From the NCBI GenBank assembly GCA_029779755.1, contig JAKOZZ010000257.1:1-43939 (forward strand): a stretch of 43,939 nt of DNA, in the 5' to 3' direction. This document shows, in pieces, positions 1 to 8,014 of this stretch; positions within the stretch are counted from its first letter, which is position 1; every line of letters starts with the position of its first letter. The DNA is from Pseudomonadota bacterium. GTDB taxonomy: Bacteria; Pseudomonadota; Gammaproteobacteria; Burkholderiales; Burkholderiaceae_E. A program made the position numbers and the translations under genes. A model generated the notes under the pieces. It was not told the DNA's origin and made no database searches. It was given only the letters and a program-made list of their open reading frames with translations.

Positions 1-40
1 CTGTATCGGGAAGTAGGTGGGGGTCCGTTGGGCTTCCGAT

Positions 41-63
41 AAGGTGTACGATGAATAGATCTT
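41..63. promoter_or_regulatory. Possible NsrR-type operator upstream of the truncated haemoglobin
   Basis: A 23-bp imperfect inverted repeat with outer arms AAGGTGTA and TAGATCTT. By eye it matches 16 of 22 defined positions of the NsrR consensus (AAGATGYATTT-N-AAATRCATCTT), which is recalled from general knowledge. It ends 26 bases before the start of a truncated haemoglobin gene, a family often involved in NO or oxygen chemistry. This fits nitrosative-stress control, but the inner positions are poorly conserved. Confidence 0.35.
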
Positions 64-89
64 AATGACGGCACCCGCCGCCCGCACGC

Positions 90-530
90 ATGCCCACCCC
101 CGACCTCTGCACCGAAGACGACGTCGTCCGTCTCGTCCACACGTTCTACGCGAAGGTGCGCGCCGACGCCGTGCTCGGCCCGGTGTTCGACGCCCACATC
201 ACCGACTGGCCGCACCACCTGTCGAAGATGGTCGACTTCTGGTCGTCGACGCTGCGCGGCACCGCGCGCTACCGCGGCACGCCGATGCCGGCGCACGTGG
301 CCCTGCCCGGCCTGGAGCCCGCGCTGTTCCACCGCTGGCTGGCGCTGTTCGACGAGACCACCCGCACGATCGACAACCCGGCGATGCAGGCGCGGGCCAA
401 CGACCTGGCGCGGCGCATCGCCGAGAGCCTGTGGTTCGGCTACCAGGCGCACCGTGATCCGGACCGCATCGCGCGGTCGATGGACCATGCGCGTGCGCAC
501 GCCGCGACGCGCGACACCCGGACCCCGTAG
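90..530 (+). CDS. Group III truncated haemoglobin
   Basis: A 146-residue globin of the group III (P) truncated haemoglobin family, a small cytoplasmic haem protein linked to O2 or NO chemistry. Family landmarks are visible: FY at 19-20 (Tyr B10 region), PHH at 41-43 (E7 region), DFWSS at 49-53, GTPMPAH with His69 as the likely proximal ligand, then FHRWLALFDET at 80-90 and LWFGY at 114-118. Length is typical, with a short Arg-rich tail. There is no Shine-Dalgarno before ATG 90. That start is chosen because it begins the conserved N-terminus, and an ATG at 65 is in another frame. The gene appears to stand alone, with a possible NsrR site just upstream. Substrate and role are inferred from the family only. 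Confidence 0.88.
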   Translation: MPTPDLCTEDDVVRLVHTFYAKVRADAVLGPVFDAHITDWPHHLSKMVDFWSSTLRGTARYRGTPMPAHVALPGLEPALFHRWLALFDETTRTIDNPAMQARANDLARRIAESLWFGYQAHRDPDRIARSMDHARAHAATRDTRTP

Positions 531-550
531 CGCGTTCCGCGCCGCGCGTG

Positions 551-641
551 CGCGGCACACCTCGGCGGCACACGTCGGCCGCACACGTCGGCGGCACAGG
601 TCCGCGGCACAGGTCCGCGGCAGGCGCCCGCGGCACACACG
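551..641. repeat. 13-bp imperfect tandem array, 7 copies
   Basis: Seven consecutive 13-base units with consensus SGCGGCACASGTC fill most of the gap between the haemoglobin and coaE genes. The period is exact over 91 bases and copies differ by a few substitutions. A 13-base period does not keep a reading frame, so this is non-coding. It may form part of the 5' untranslated region of coaE. Confidence 0.85.
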
Positions 642-696
642 CGCCCGCCCGCACGGTAGTCTCCCGGTCATTCCGCAACTGAACGATGGAAGACCC

Positions 697-1941
697 ATGA
701 CCAGGGTGATCTGCCTCACCGGGGGCATCGCGTCCGGCAAGTCCACCGCGTCCCGTTTCCTGAAGGCGCAGGGCGCGCACGTGATCGACGCCGACGTGCT
801 CGGCCACCGCACCTACGAACCGGGCGCGCAGGCGCATGCGCAGATCCTGAAGGCCTTCGGCGACGACCTGCGGACCGCGGACGGCCGCATCGACCGCAAG
901 GCGCTGGGGGCGCGGGTCTTCGGCCGGCCCGACGCATTGAAGACGCTCACCGACATCGTCTGGCCGGGCATTCGCGCGCTGGCCGAGGAGGAGATCGCGC
1001 GGGTGCGCGCCGAGGGCACGGCGCCGGCCATCGTGCTGGAAGCGGCGGTGCTGTTCGAGGCGGGTTGGCAGGACCTCGGCGACGAGGTCTGGGTGGTGAT
1101 CGTCGATCGCGAGGTGGCGATCGCCCGCGCGATGCAGCGTGACGGCAATGCCCGCGCGGCCGTCGAGCAGCGCCTCGACGCGCAGCTCTCGAACGCCGAG
1201 CGCATCGCGCGCGCCGACGTGGTCATCGACAACAACCGCACGCAGGACGCGATGCTCGCCCAGCTGCATCGCCACTGGGTGCGCGTGCGGGCCGCGGGGG
1301 CCGGTGCCGGGTTTGGCGCGGGCATGGGCGCAGGTGCGGCTGCGGCCGCCGCCGCCGCGGCGCCCTTCGCCGCCTCGTTCGCCCTGCGGATGCCGCACGT
1401 CGGCCGCGGGGTCCGGCTCGACGGACTGGCGCTGCTGCACCCCACGGCGCAGCTGCACGGCGACGTCCACGTGGGGCCGGGCGCGTCGATCTGGCCGTAC
1501 GTGGTGATGCGCAGCGAGATGCACCACATCCGCATCGGCGCGCGCACCAACCTGCAGGACTTCGTGATGGTGCACGTGGGCAACGACACGCCGACGATCG
1601 TCGGTGAAGACTGCTCGATCACCCACCGCGTGACGCTGCACGGCTGCACGATCGGCGACCGCTGCCTGATCGGCATCAACGCCACCATCATGGACGGCGC
1701 GAAGATCGGCGCCAACTCCATCGTCGCGGGCCACGCGATCGTGATGCAGAACCAGGTGTTCCCGGAGAACTCGGTGATCGCGGGTGTGCCCGCGAAGCTG
1801 ATCGCCACGCGCGACAACGGCGCGGCCAACGTGCGCAACGCGCGCTTCTACGAGGCGATCGCCCGCGGGCTGGTGCGGGGCGAGGAGCGGCTGTCCGAGG
1901 AGGAAGCGCGCCGGATCCTGCGCGAGGCGCCGGCGTCGTAG
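697..1941 (+). CDS. coaE: Dephospho-CoA kinase fused to a gamma-carbonic-anhydrase-like domain
   Basis: A 414-residue two-domain protein. Residues 1-199 are dephospho-CoA kinase, the last step of CoA synthesis (ATP-dependent 3'-phosphorylation): P-loop GGIASGKST at 9-17, DADVLGH at 31-37, EAAVLFEAGW at 115-124 and VVIVDREVAIARAMQRD at 133-149. Residues 200-232 are a Gly/Ala-rich linker. Residues 233-414 form a left-handed beta-helix of hexapeptide repeats of the gamma-CA/PaaY/YrdA type. The three metal-ligand histidines are in place (His293, His310, His315), and the tail is AGVPAKLI. CoaE normally ends near residue 200, so the fusion is unusual. ATG 697 is chosen because GGAAG precedes it and the CoaE N-terminus begins there; the frame stays open back to 454. 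An internal ATG at 1390 could allow separate translation of the second domain. Both domain calls are firm; a joint role is not known. Confidence 0.9.
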   Translation: MTRVICLTGGIASGKSTASRFLKAQGAHVIDADVLGHRTYEPGAQAHAQILKAFGDDLRTADGRIDRKALGARVFGRPDALKTLTDIVWPGIRALAEEEIARVRAEGTAPAIVLEAAVLFEAGWQDLGDEVWVVIVDREVAIARAMQRDGNARAAVEQRLDAQLSNAERIARADVVIDNNRTQDAMLAQLHRHWVRVRAAGAGAGFGAGMGAGAAAAAAAAAPFAASFALRMPHVGRGVRLDGLALLHPTAQLHGDVHVGPGASIWPYVVMRSEMHHIRIGARTNLQDFVMVHVGNDTPTIVGEDCSITHRVTLHGCTIGDRCLIGINATIMDGAKIGANSIVAGHAIVMQNQVFPENSVIAGVPAKLIATRDNGAANVRNARFYEAIARGLVRGEERLSEEEARRILREAPAS

Positions 1942-1943
1942 GC

Positions 1944-2000
1944 GATCGGGCGGTTCGGGCGCGTTCGGGCGGTTCGCGCACGTTCGGGCGGCCCCGGCGC
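1944..2000. repeat. 19-bp imperfect tandem array, 3 copies
   Basis: Three 19-base units (first copy gatcgggcggttcgggcgc) begin just after the coaE stop codon and fill the first third of the gap before the MFS gene. The third copy is the most diverged. No terminator hairpin with a T-run was seen here. Confidence 0.75.
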
Positions 2001-2147
2001 GCCTTCGGCGGGGGCCGGCCGGCGCAGTCGGGCGATCCTTCGGCGCTCTGAGCAACCACACCCCGCGCAGGGGATTTCATTCCGGGGAATGCTCGCCGGC
2101 GGGTCGGCGTCGATGCGGCGACACTCGGCGGTTTGAGGGAGAAGCAC

Positions 2148-3377
2148 ATGAACGACACCTGGAGGCAGATCCGGCCGGCAACGGCGATCCTGATCTGTGC
2201 CTCGATCATGCTCACGCTGAGCATGGGCCTGCGCCAGAGCCTCGGGCTCTTCATGCAGCCGATGACGCGCGACATCGCGCTGACCGTCTCCGAGTTCACC
2301 TTCGCGATCGCGATCCAGAACCTGGCGTGGGGGCTGGCGCAGCCGTTCACCGGTGCGCTGGTCGTGCGGGCCGGGTATCGCGCGGTGATGGTGGCGGGCG
2401 GTGTGCTCTACGTGCTCGGGCTGGTGTGCCTGGCGATCGCCGACGGCGTGTGGATGGTCACGCTCGGGGCGGGGGTGCTCATCGGCCTGGCACTGGCCTG
2501 CAACGCGTCGTCGATCGCCAACGCGGTCGCGTCGCGCGCGGTGCCTGCCGGGGTGCGCAGCACGGTGCTGGGCCTGGTGTCGGCGGCCGGCTCGCTCGGC
2601 GCGATGCTCGCCGCCCCGATCGGGCAGTCGCTGCAGACCGAGTTCGGCTGGCGCATGGGGGTGCTGGGCTTCGTGGTCGTCTCGCTCGTGCTGATCCCGG
2701 TGGGATGGATCGCGGGCCGCGTCGACCGGGTGCCCCTGCCCCCGCGTGTGCCCTCCGACGTCCACGAGGAGGACGACGCGCGCCGCATGGCGATGGCCGC
2801 GCTGCGTCACCTGCCGTTCCTGGTGATGACGGTGGCCTTCTTCGTGTGCGGGATGCAGCTCGTGTTCCTGACCACGCACCTGCCGTCGTACCTGGAGCTG
2901 TGCGGCATGGACCCGATGCTCAGCGCAAAGGCGCTCGGCATGATCGGCGGGTTCAACATCCTCGGCAGCCTCTTCTTCGGCTGGGCGGGCGAGCGCTGGT
3001 CGAAGACCGGGTTGCTCGGCACGCTGTACATCTCGCGCTCGCTGGTGCTGGCCTGGTTCTTCTCGTCCGCGGCCACGCCCGAGTCGACGCTGCTGTTCTC
3101 CGGGCTGATGGGCTTCCTGTGGATGGGCGTGTCGCCGCTGTTCGCGGGTGCGGTGGCCGAGATGTTCGGCCTGCGCTGGCAGGCGATGATCCAGGGCATC
3201 GCCTTCTTCAGTCACCAGATGGGCAGCTTCCTCGGCGCCTTCGGCGGCGGCCTGGTCTTCCAGGCGTTCGGCTCCTACGACCTGGCCTGGCGCTTCGGCG
3301 TGGGCCTGGGCCTGGCCGCCGGGATCGTGCAGCTGGCGTTTGCGGTCATGCGGCCGCCGCCGGCGATGGCGCACTGA
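2148..3377 (+). CDS. MFS transporter, 12 membrane segments
   Basis: A 409-residue integral membrane permease of the major facilitator superfamily. Twelve hydrophobic segments are evident, with a charged central loop near residues 195-220 (VPSDVHEEDDARRMAM). The N-terminus contains GLRQSLGLFMQPMTRD, typical of the MFS branch that includes oxalate/formate and monocarboxylate permeases and many uncharacterised betaproteobacterial carriers. The substrate cannot be told. ATG 2148 is chosen because a strong GAGGGAGAAG lies 4 bases upstream; an in-frame TTG at 2133 overlaps that site. The gene stands between two intergenic tandem arrays and convergent to the RTX gene. Confidence 0.88.
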   Translation: MNDTWRQIRPATAILICASIMLTLSMGLRQSLGLFMQPMTRDIALTVSEFTFAIAIQNLAWGLAQPFTGALVVRAGYRAVMVAGGVLYVLGLVCLAIADGVWMVTLGAGVLIGLALACNASSIANAVASRAVPAGVRSTVLGLVSAAGSLGAMLAAPIGQSLQTEFGWRMGVLGFVVVSLVLIPVGWIAGRVDRVPLPPRVPSDVHEEDDARRMAMAALRHLPFLVMTVAFFVCGMQLVFLTTHLPSYLELCGMDPMLSAKALGMIGGFNILGSLFFGWAGERWSKTGLLGTLYISRSLVLAWFFSSAATPESTLLFSGLMGFLWMGVSPLFAGAVAEMFGLRWQAMIQGIAFFSHQMGSFLGAFGGGLVFQAFGSYDLAWRFGVGLGLAAGIVQLAFAVMRPPPAMAH

Positions 3378-3393
3378 CGGGCAGGCTGCGCGA

Positions 3394-3423
3394 CGCCCGA
3401 ACGCGCGGCGCCCGAACGCGCGG
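3394..3423. repeat. 15-bp direct repeat, 2 perfect copies
   Basis: Two adjacent perfect copies of cgcccgaacgcgcgg follow the MFS stop codon in the gap between this gene and the convergent RTX gene. No T-tract terminator was seen. Confidence 0.8.
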
Positions 3424-3483
3424 CGATCGCGGTGCGCGCGCGCTGCGCGGTGGATCCGACGTCTGCGGTGGGCGCCGTGGCCG

Positions 3484-5091
3484 TCAGACCACGTACCCGA
3501 GGTCGATCGCCGTACCGCTCGCGTCGAAGGCTGCGCGCTGCTCCTGCGCGCCGTAGATCACGTAGTGCGCGATGGCGCCGTTGCTGCGGCTGCCGAGGAA
3601 GTCGGCCAGGTTGCCGTCGACGTAGGCGGCCACGTCGGGGTTGTCGGCGAGGTAGCGGTCGCCGTCGAACGTGTCGAAGCGCGGGCCGGCCGAGCGGCCT
3701 TCCCACACGCCGTACAGGTTGTAGTGCTTGAACAGCGTGGCGGCGTCCAGGTTCAGCGGCGCGAGGTCGGCCCAGCGCTGTGCGTAGTAGCCGGCGTCGA
3801 ACCACGCGTTGGGCGCACGGCCCTGGGCGGCGCCGGTGTCGAGCCAGTGCTGCGCGGCGGTGGCGGGGGTGACCGCGGGCGCCAGCTCGGCGTAGCGCAG
3901 CAGGTAGTACACCGGGTCGAGCAGGAAGGCCGGCTGCTGTCCGAAGGCGGGCACGGCGTCGCGCGCGGGCGGCACCAGGGCCAGCACCTTGTCCGAGAAG
4001 CGCAGCGCCTCGACGTTGGAGAGCAGGTCGGTGCCTTCGGCGCCGACGCGGTCGGTGACGCGCCAGTCGGCGCCGGTGCGCTCGATGGTGAACGCGCTGC
4101 GCACCCGTCCGTAGCCGGCCACGTCCAGGCCCGGCCCGCCATCGATGCGGTCGTTGCCGGCGCCGCCGAACACGGCGTCGTCGCCCGCGCCCGGGTTCAG
4201 CGTGTCGTTGCCGTCGTTGCCGGCCAGGAAGTCGCCGGTGGCGCCGGTGGTGACGACGTCGTCGCCGCCCCAGCCCCACACCTCGCGTCCGGTCGTGCCG
4301 TCGGTGAGCGTGAAGGTGTCGGCGTCGGTCGAGCCGGCGGTGAAGCGCAGCGCCGGGTTCACGCGCTCCTGGTAGTAGATCGCGTACGGGCCGGTCTGCA
4401 GCAGTGCGTTCGACGTAACGTCGACGATGTAGGTGCCGGTGGTGTCGGCGGTGAACGAGGTGGAGTAGCCGGTGCCCGCGTCGGCGTACGACAGCGCCAG
4501 CCACAGCGGGTTGCGCACCGACACGAACAGGTCGGTGACGGTGTTCGAGCCCAGCGTGAGGAAGTAGCTGCGGCCGGCGACGAGGCTGATCGAGAACGTG
4601 TCGCTGTCGCCCACCTGGTCGAGCACACCGTTGAACTGCACGCCCGCCGTCAGCGGGGTGGGGAAGGTGCCGCCGACGTCGTCGGGGCCGCTGGAGGTGA
4701 GCACCACCTCGTAGCCGCCGATCGAGTCGGTGAAGTAGCCCTGCATGTCCACGTACAGCGTCAGCGCCGCGTTCGCGGTGAACTGGTACACGTAGCGTCC
4801 GTCGACCAGCACGGCCTGGTCCAGCACCGTGCCCGCGGTGTCGCGCAGCACGAAGTACGGCAGTGGGTTGGGCGTGCTGGTCAGCGAGGGCCAGGTGGCG
4901 GGCAGCGTCTCGATCCGGTACACCAGCCCGGGCTGCGTGCGGAACACGTACAGGTCGTGGTCGCCCAGCGGGCCGCCCGCGCCCGCGATGGTGCCGACGG
5001 CGATCTGCCCGATCGTGAGATTGCCGGTGCCGGTGCCGGCGCCCGGGGTGCCGGAGAGGTCGCGGGTGGTGGTGCGTTCGTCGAGGCTCAT
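3484..5091 (-). CDS. Small RTX calcium-binding protein, probable type I secretion substrate
   Basis: A 535-residue acidic protein with no N-terminal signal peptide. Residues 20-250 hold two related beta-sandwich-like segments (DHDLYVFRTQPG at 44-55 and GDSDTFSISLVAG at 161-173) resembling pre-peptidase C-terminal domains. Residues 284-325 carry RTX nonapeptides (GNDGNDTLN, GAGDDAVFG, GAGNDRIDG) that would form a Ca2+-bound beta-roll. Residues 390-520 repeat a motif with YY..RYAELA, WFDAGYYAQRWADLA and RYLADNPDVAAYV, each followed by HY..YG.. segments, as in secreted RTX and S-layer-like proteins. These features fit export by a type I system, but no ABC exporter, membrane fusion protein or TolC gene lies in this window. 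It lies 10 bases after the phosphotransferase gene without a clear ribosome binding site. Function unknown. Confidence 0.75.
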   Translation of the reverse strand: MSLDERTTTRDLSGTPGAGTGTGNLTIGQIAVGTIAGAGGPLGDHDLYVFRTQPGLVYRIETLPATWPSLTSTPNPLPYFVLRDTAGTVLDQAVLVDGRYVYQFTANAALTLYVDMQGYFTDSIGGYEVVLTSSGPDDVGGTFPTPLTAGVQFNGVLDQVGDSDTFSISLVAGRSYFLTLGSNTVTDLFVSVRNPLWLALSYADAGTGYSTSFTADTTGTYIVDVTSNALLQTGPYAIYYQERVNPALRFTAGSTDADTFTLTDGTTGREVWGWGGDDVVTTGATGDFLAGNDGNDTLNPGAGDDAVFGGAGNDRIDGGPGLDVAGYGRVRSAFTIERTGADWRVTDRVGAEGTDLLSNVEALRFSDKVLALVPPARDAVPAFGQQPAFLLDPVYYLLRYAELAPAVTPATAAQHWLDTGAAQGRAPNAWFDAGYYAQRWADLAPLNLDAATLFKHYNLYGVWEGRSAGPRFDTFDGDRYLADNPDVAAYVDGNLADFLGSRSNGAIAHYVIYGAQEQRAAFDASGTAIDLGYVV

Positions 5092-5101
5092 CGTGCGCGC
5101 G

Positions 5102-6136
5102 TCACAGCCGCGTCAGCGCGTTCTGTGCGTTGGCCAGGCGCTCGCCGATCTGCGTGCGCATGCGCACCAGGTCGGTGGTGCCGGGATCCTTGGTGCCCGC
5201 GCGGTAGCGCGCGTACACGCCCTGCAGGATCGCGGCGCTCTTCCAGAAGTTGAACGCGCTGTAGTAGGGCAGGCTGTCGAGGCGCGCGCCGGTGCGCTCG
5301 GCGTAGCGCTGCGCCAGGGTCTGCGGCGGCGGGAAGCCGGGCAGGGCGGTGGCGCTGTTCGGCGGCATGATCTGCCCCGGGTGCGGGAACCAGTTCAGCG
5401 CGTAGGCGAGGTCGGCCATCGGCTCGCCGAGGGTGGCGATCTCCCAGTCGATGATGGCGGCGATGCGGTCGTCTTCGCCGATCAGCGTGTTGTGCACGCC
5501 GTAGTCGCCGTGCACGACGCGCGCCGGCCCGGCCTCGGGCACGTGGGCGGCGAGGAAGGCCCTGACCTCGTGTGCGCGGTCGTCGTCGTACTCGGCGGCG
5601 GCGGCCGAATTGGTCCACGACAGGTACCAGCGGTCGAGCTGGCGCGTGATATAGCCGGTGCGCGGGCCGAGCGTGCCGAGCCCGACGGCGTCCGGGTCGA
5701 CCGCGTGCAGCGCGGCCAGCGCGTCGATGAACGACAGTGCGACCGCATGCCGGCGCGCGGGCGGCACCCAGGTGTTGGTGTCGGTGGCGTTGTGCAGCGT
5801 GTGGCCCGCGACGTGGCCCATCACGTAGAACGCGGCGCCGGTCACCGACGTGTCGTCGCAGAAGGCGATCGCGCGGGGCACCGGCACGGCGGTGCTGCCC
5901 AGCGCACGGATGATCGACCACTCGCGCCCCATGTCGTGCGCCTTGGGCAGCAGCGGGCCCGTCGGCGGCCGGCGGATCACGGCTCTGGTGCCGCGCGTGT
6001 CCTCGATCAGGAAGGTGAGGTTGGAGTGGCCGCCGGGCAGCTGGGTCCAGGTGAAGGGCGGCACGAGCGCGTCGGTGGCGCCGAGGATCCAGGCCTCGAC
6101 GGCGGGGATGTCGAAGGCGGTGGTGTGGGACGTCAT
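5102..6136 (-). CDS. APH/ACAD10-like phosphotransferase family protein
   Basis: A 344-residue protein-kinase-like phosphotransferase of the aminoglycoside phosphotransferase superfamily, in the branch related to the N-terminal half of ACAD10/ACAD11. Motifs are a glycine-rich GGHSNLTFLI at 35-44, RRPPTG at 55-60, catalytic-loop HGDYGVHN at 209-216, and metal-binding DWEIATLGEPMADLAY at 230-245. In bacteria this branch usually sits in fatty-acid or acyl-CoA breakdown clusters, where it may phosphorylate hydroxyacyl compounds. It is not evidence of aminoglycoside resistance. The position directly after dctM (16-base gap) suggests co-transcription with the TRAP transporter and HCCA isomerase. Confidence 0.85.
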   Translation of the reverse strand: MTSHTTAFDIPAVEAWILGATDALVPPFTWTQLPGGHSNLTFLIEDTRGTRAVIRRPPTGPLLPKAHDMGREWSIIRALGSTAVPVPRAIAFCDDTSVTGAAFYVMGHVAGHTLHNATDTNTWVPPARRHAVALSFIDALAALHAVDPDAVGLGTLGPRTGYITRQLDRWYLSWTNSAAAAEYDDDRAHEVRAFLAAHVPEAGPARVVHGDYGVHNTLIGEDDRIAAIIDWEIATLGEPMADLAYALNWFPHPGQIMPPNSATALPGFPPPQTLAQRYAERTGARLDSLPYYSAFNFWKSAAILQGVYARYRAGTKDPGTTDLVRMRTQIGERLANAQNALTRL

Positions 6137-6152
6137 GGGGGGCTTCCTCTGT

Positions 6153-7436
6153 TCAATAGCCGAGCGTGCGTGGCAGCCACAGCGTCAGCTCCGGCACGGC
6201 GATCAGCAGCACCAGCACCGCCAGCATCGCGAACACGAACCACATCACCCAGGGCACGGTCTGCTCGATGCGCACGCCGGCCAGCCGCGACGACACCATC
6301 AGGTTGACGGCCATCGGCGGCGTGAACTGGCCGATCGCGACCATGTAGGTGAGCAGCACGCCGAACCAGACCGGTTCCCAGCCATAGGCCTTCATCAGCG
6401 GCAGCAGCAGCGGCACGAAGATCAGGAAGATCGAGATGCCGTCGAGCACCATGCCGATCGCCAGCAGCACGACGACGATCGCGCTCAGCGCGCCGAGCGA
6501 GCCCAGGCCGCTGTTCGTCACGGCCTGCGCGAGCGGATCGACGATGCCCAGTGTGCTGACCGCATAGGCGAAGATGCTCGCCAGCGCGACGACGATCATG
6601 ATGACGCCCGACAGCTCGGCCGCTTCGACGAAGATGTCGACGAGCGCGCGCGGGCGGATCGTGCGGTAGACGACCAGGCCGACGAACAGGCCGTACACCA
6701 CGGCAACCACGGCGGCCTCGGTGGGCGTGAACCAGCCGGCGCGCATGCCGCCCAGGATGAGCACCGGTGCGAACAGCCCCCAGGCGGCCTCGCGCAGCGA
6801 CCGCAGCAGCGGCGGGCGCGGCGCGGCCGATTCGGCGGCGCCGAAGCCGTGCCGGCGGGCGAGCCAGACGGCCGGCACGATCAGCGCCAGGCCGGCCAGC
6901 ACGCCGGGCACCATGCCGGCGGCGAACAGCGCCGGCACCGACGCACCCGGCACCATCACCGAGTAGACGATGAACGCGATCGACGGCGGGATCAGGATGT
7001 CGGTGGCGGCGGCCGCGCCGATCACGCTGGCCGAATACGCGGGCGGATAGCCGGCGCGCGACATCGCGGCGATCATCACCGCGCCGACGGCGGCGGCGTT
7101 GGCGGGGCCCGACCCGGAGATCCCGCCCAGGAACATGGCGACGGCGATCGCCACCAGCGGCAGCATGCCGGGGCCGCGGCCGACCAGCGCGGTGGCCAGG
7201 GTGACCAGACGCTGCGCGACGCCGGAGCGGTCGAAGATCGAGCCGACCAGCACGAACATCGGCAGGGCCAGCAGCGGGTACTTGGCGATGCCGGCGTAGA
7301 AGTTGTTGGGGATCGCCAGCCAGCCGAGTTCGGCCAGGCCGATGCCGACGGCGCCGCCCAGCATCAGCGCCACCCCGATCGGCACGCCCAGCAGCATCAG
7401 CGCGGCGAACACCGCGAAGATCAGCAGCGCGGTCAT
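6153..7436 (-). CDS. dctM: TRAP transporter large permease DctM
   Basis: A 427-residue inner-membrane protein with about a dozen hydrophobic segments, the Na+-coupled large subunit of a tripartite ATP-independent periplasmic transporter. Family landmarks are MFVLVGSIFDRSG near residue 60, GGISGSGPANAAAVG near 103 and AAAATDILIPPSIAFIVY near 144. A further one, FTPPMAVNLMVSSRLAG, lies near residue 372. The start at 7436 overlaps the dctQ stop by four bases (ATGA), implying translational coupling. A longer open frame to 7604 covers dctQ out of frame and is not used. The specific substrate is set by DctP and is unknown, probably a carboxylic acid. Confidence 0.92.
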   Translation of the reverse strand: MTALLIFAVFAALMLLGVPIGVALMLGGAVGIGLAELGWLAIPNNFYAGIAKYPLLALPMFVLVGSIFDRSGVAQRLVTLATALVGRGPGMLPLVAIAVAMFLGGISGSGPANAAAVGAVMIAAMSRAGYPPAYSASVIGAAAATDILIPPSIAFIVYSVMVPGASVPALFAAGMVPGVLAGLALIVPAVWLARRHGFGAAESAAPRPPLLRSLREAAWGLFAPVLILGGMRAGWFTPTEAAVVAVVYGLFVGLVVYRTIRPRALVDIFVEAAELSGVIMIVVALASIFAYAVSTLGIVDPLAQAVTNSGLGSLGALSAIVVVLLAIGMVLDGISIFLIFVPLLLPLMKAYGWEPVWFGVLLTYMVAIGQFTPPMAVNLMVSSRLAGVRIEQTVPWVMWFVFAMLAVLVLLIAVPELTLWLPRTLGY

Positions 7437-8014
7437 TGCGGGCGGAACGAACGGACCAGCCGCTGCATCGCGCGCGCGGCGATCGTCAGCGCCAGCACGG
7501 GCAGCCACACCGTGTACCACCACTGCGGCACACCGATGCCGGGCGACGAGACCTCGTACCGGAAGTCGTCGAACGCGAGCCGTGCACCCAGGCCCGCCAG
7601 GCACAGGAAGGCCAGCACCGTGGCCGCATCCGACAGGCGAGCCAGCGCGCGGCGTCGCGCCGGGCTGCCGCGCTCGTAGAAGAACTCGATGCGGATGTGG
7701 CGGTCACGCACGACCGCAGCGCCGGCGGCGACCATCGCCAGCACCACCATCAGCGACACCGACAGCTCCTCGGTCCAGGCGAACGACTCGTCGGTGAGGT
7801 AGCGCGCGATCACGTTGGCGAACGTGATCGCGGCGAGCAGCGCCATCGCGATCGCACCGATCCAGTCCTCGATCAGGCGCGAGGGCGTGCCGGGAGCGGT
7901 GGACGTGGTCGCCTGCGCCGTGCCTGCGTCGAGTCCCGGCACCGGGCCCGACGCGCCGGCGGCACCGGGCGCAGCGCCGGGCGCCGGCGCATCCGGCGCG
8001 GGCACCTGCGTCAC
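7433..8014 (-). CDS. dctQ: TRAP transporter small permease DctQ
   Basis: A 193-residue small membrane subunit of the TRAP transporter, with four hydrophobic segments after an Ala/Pro-rich N-terminal stretch of about 45 residues. Family features are FANVIARYLTDESFAWTEELSVSLMVVLAM and, after it, RDRHIRIEFFYER and PGIGVPQWWYTVWLP. GTG 8014 is chosen because it overlaps the dctP stop (GTGA). A second GTG at 8005 has better spacing from AAGAAGG and is a fair alternative, while an upstream ATG at 8083 would overlap dctP by 73 bases. The low-complexity N-terminus is unusual for DctQ. Confidence 0.88.
   Translation of the reverse strand: MTQVPAPDAPAPGAAPGAAGASGPVPGLDAGTAQATTSTAPGTPSRLIEDWIGAIAMALLAAITFANVIARYLTDESFAWTEELSVSLMVVLAMVAAGAAVVRDRHIRIEFFYERGSPARRRALARLSDAATVLAFLCLAGLGARLAFDDFRYEVSSPGIGVPQWWYTVWLPVLALTIAARAMQRLVRSFRPQ

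Noticed and set aside
551-641. CRISPR array
   Set aside because: Units are 13 bases with no spacers between them and no cas genes nearby. It is a plain tandem repeat, as are the other arrays.
1390-1941. Separate gamma-carbonic anhydrase gene starting at ATG 1390
   Set aside because: There is no ribosome site before it and no stop between it and coaE, so the fusion is the simpler reading. Internal initiation is kept as a possibility.
5102-6136. Aminoglycoside resistance gene
   Set aside because: The kinase motifs belong to the ACAD10/11-like metabolic branch (RRPPTG, DWEIATLGEP), and the neighbours are catabolic genes.
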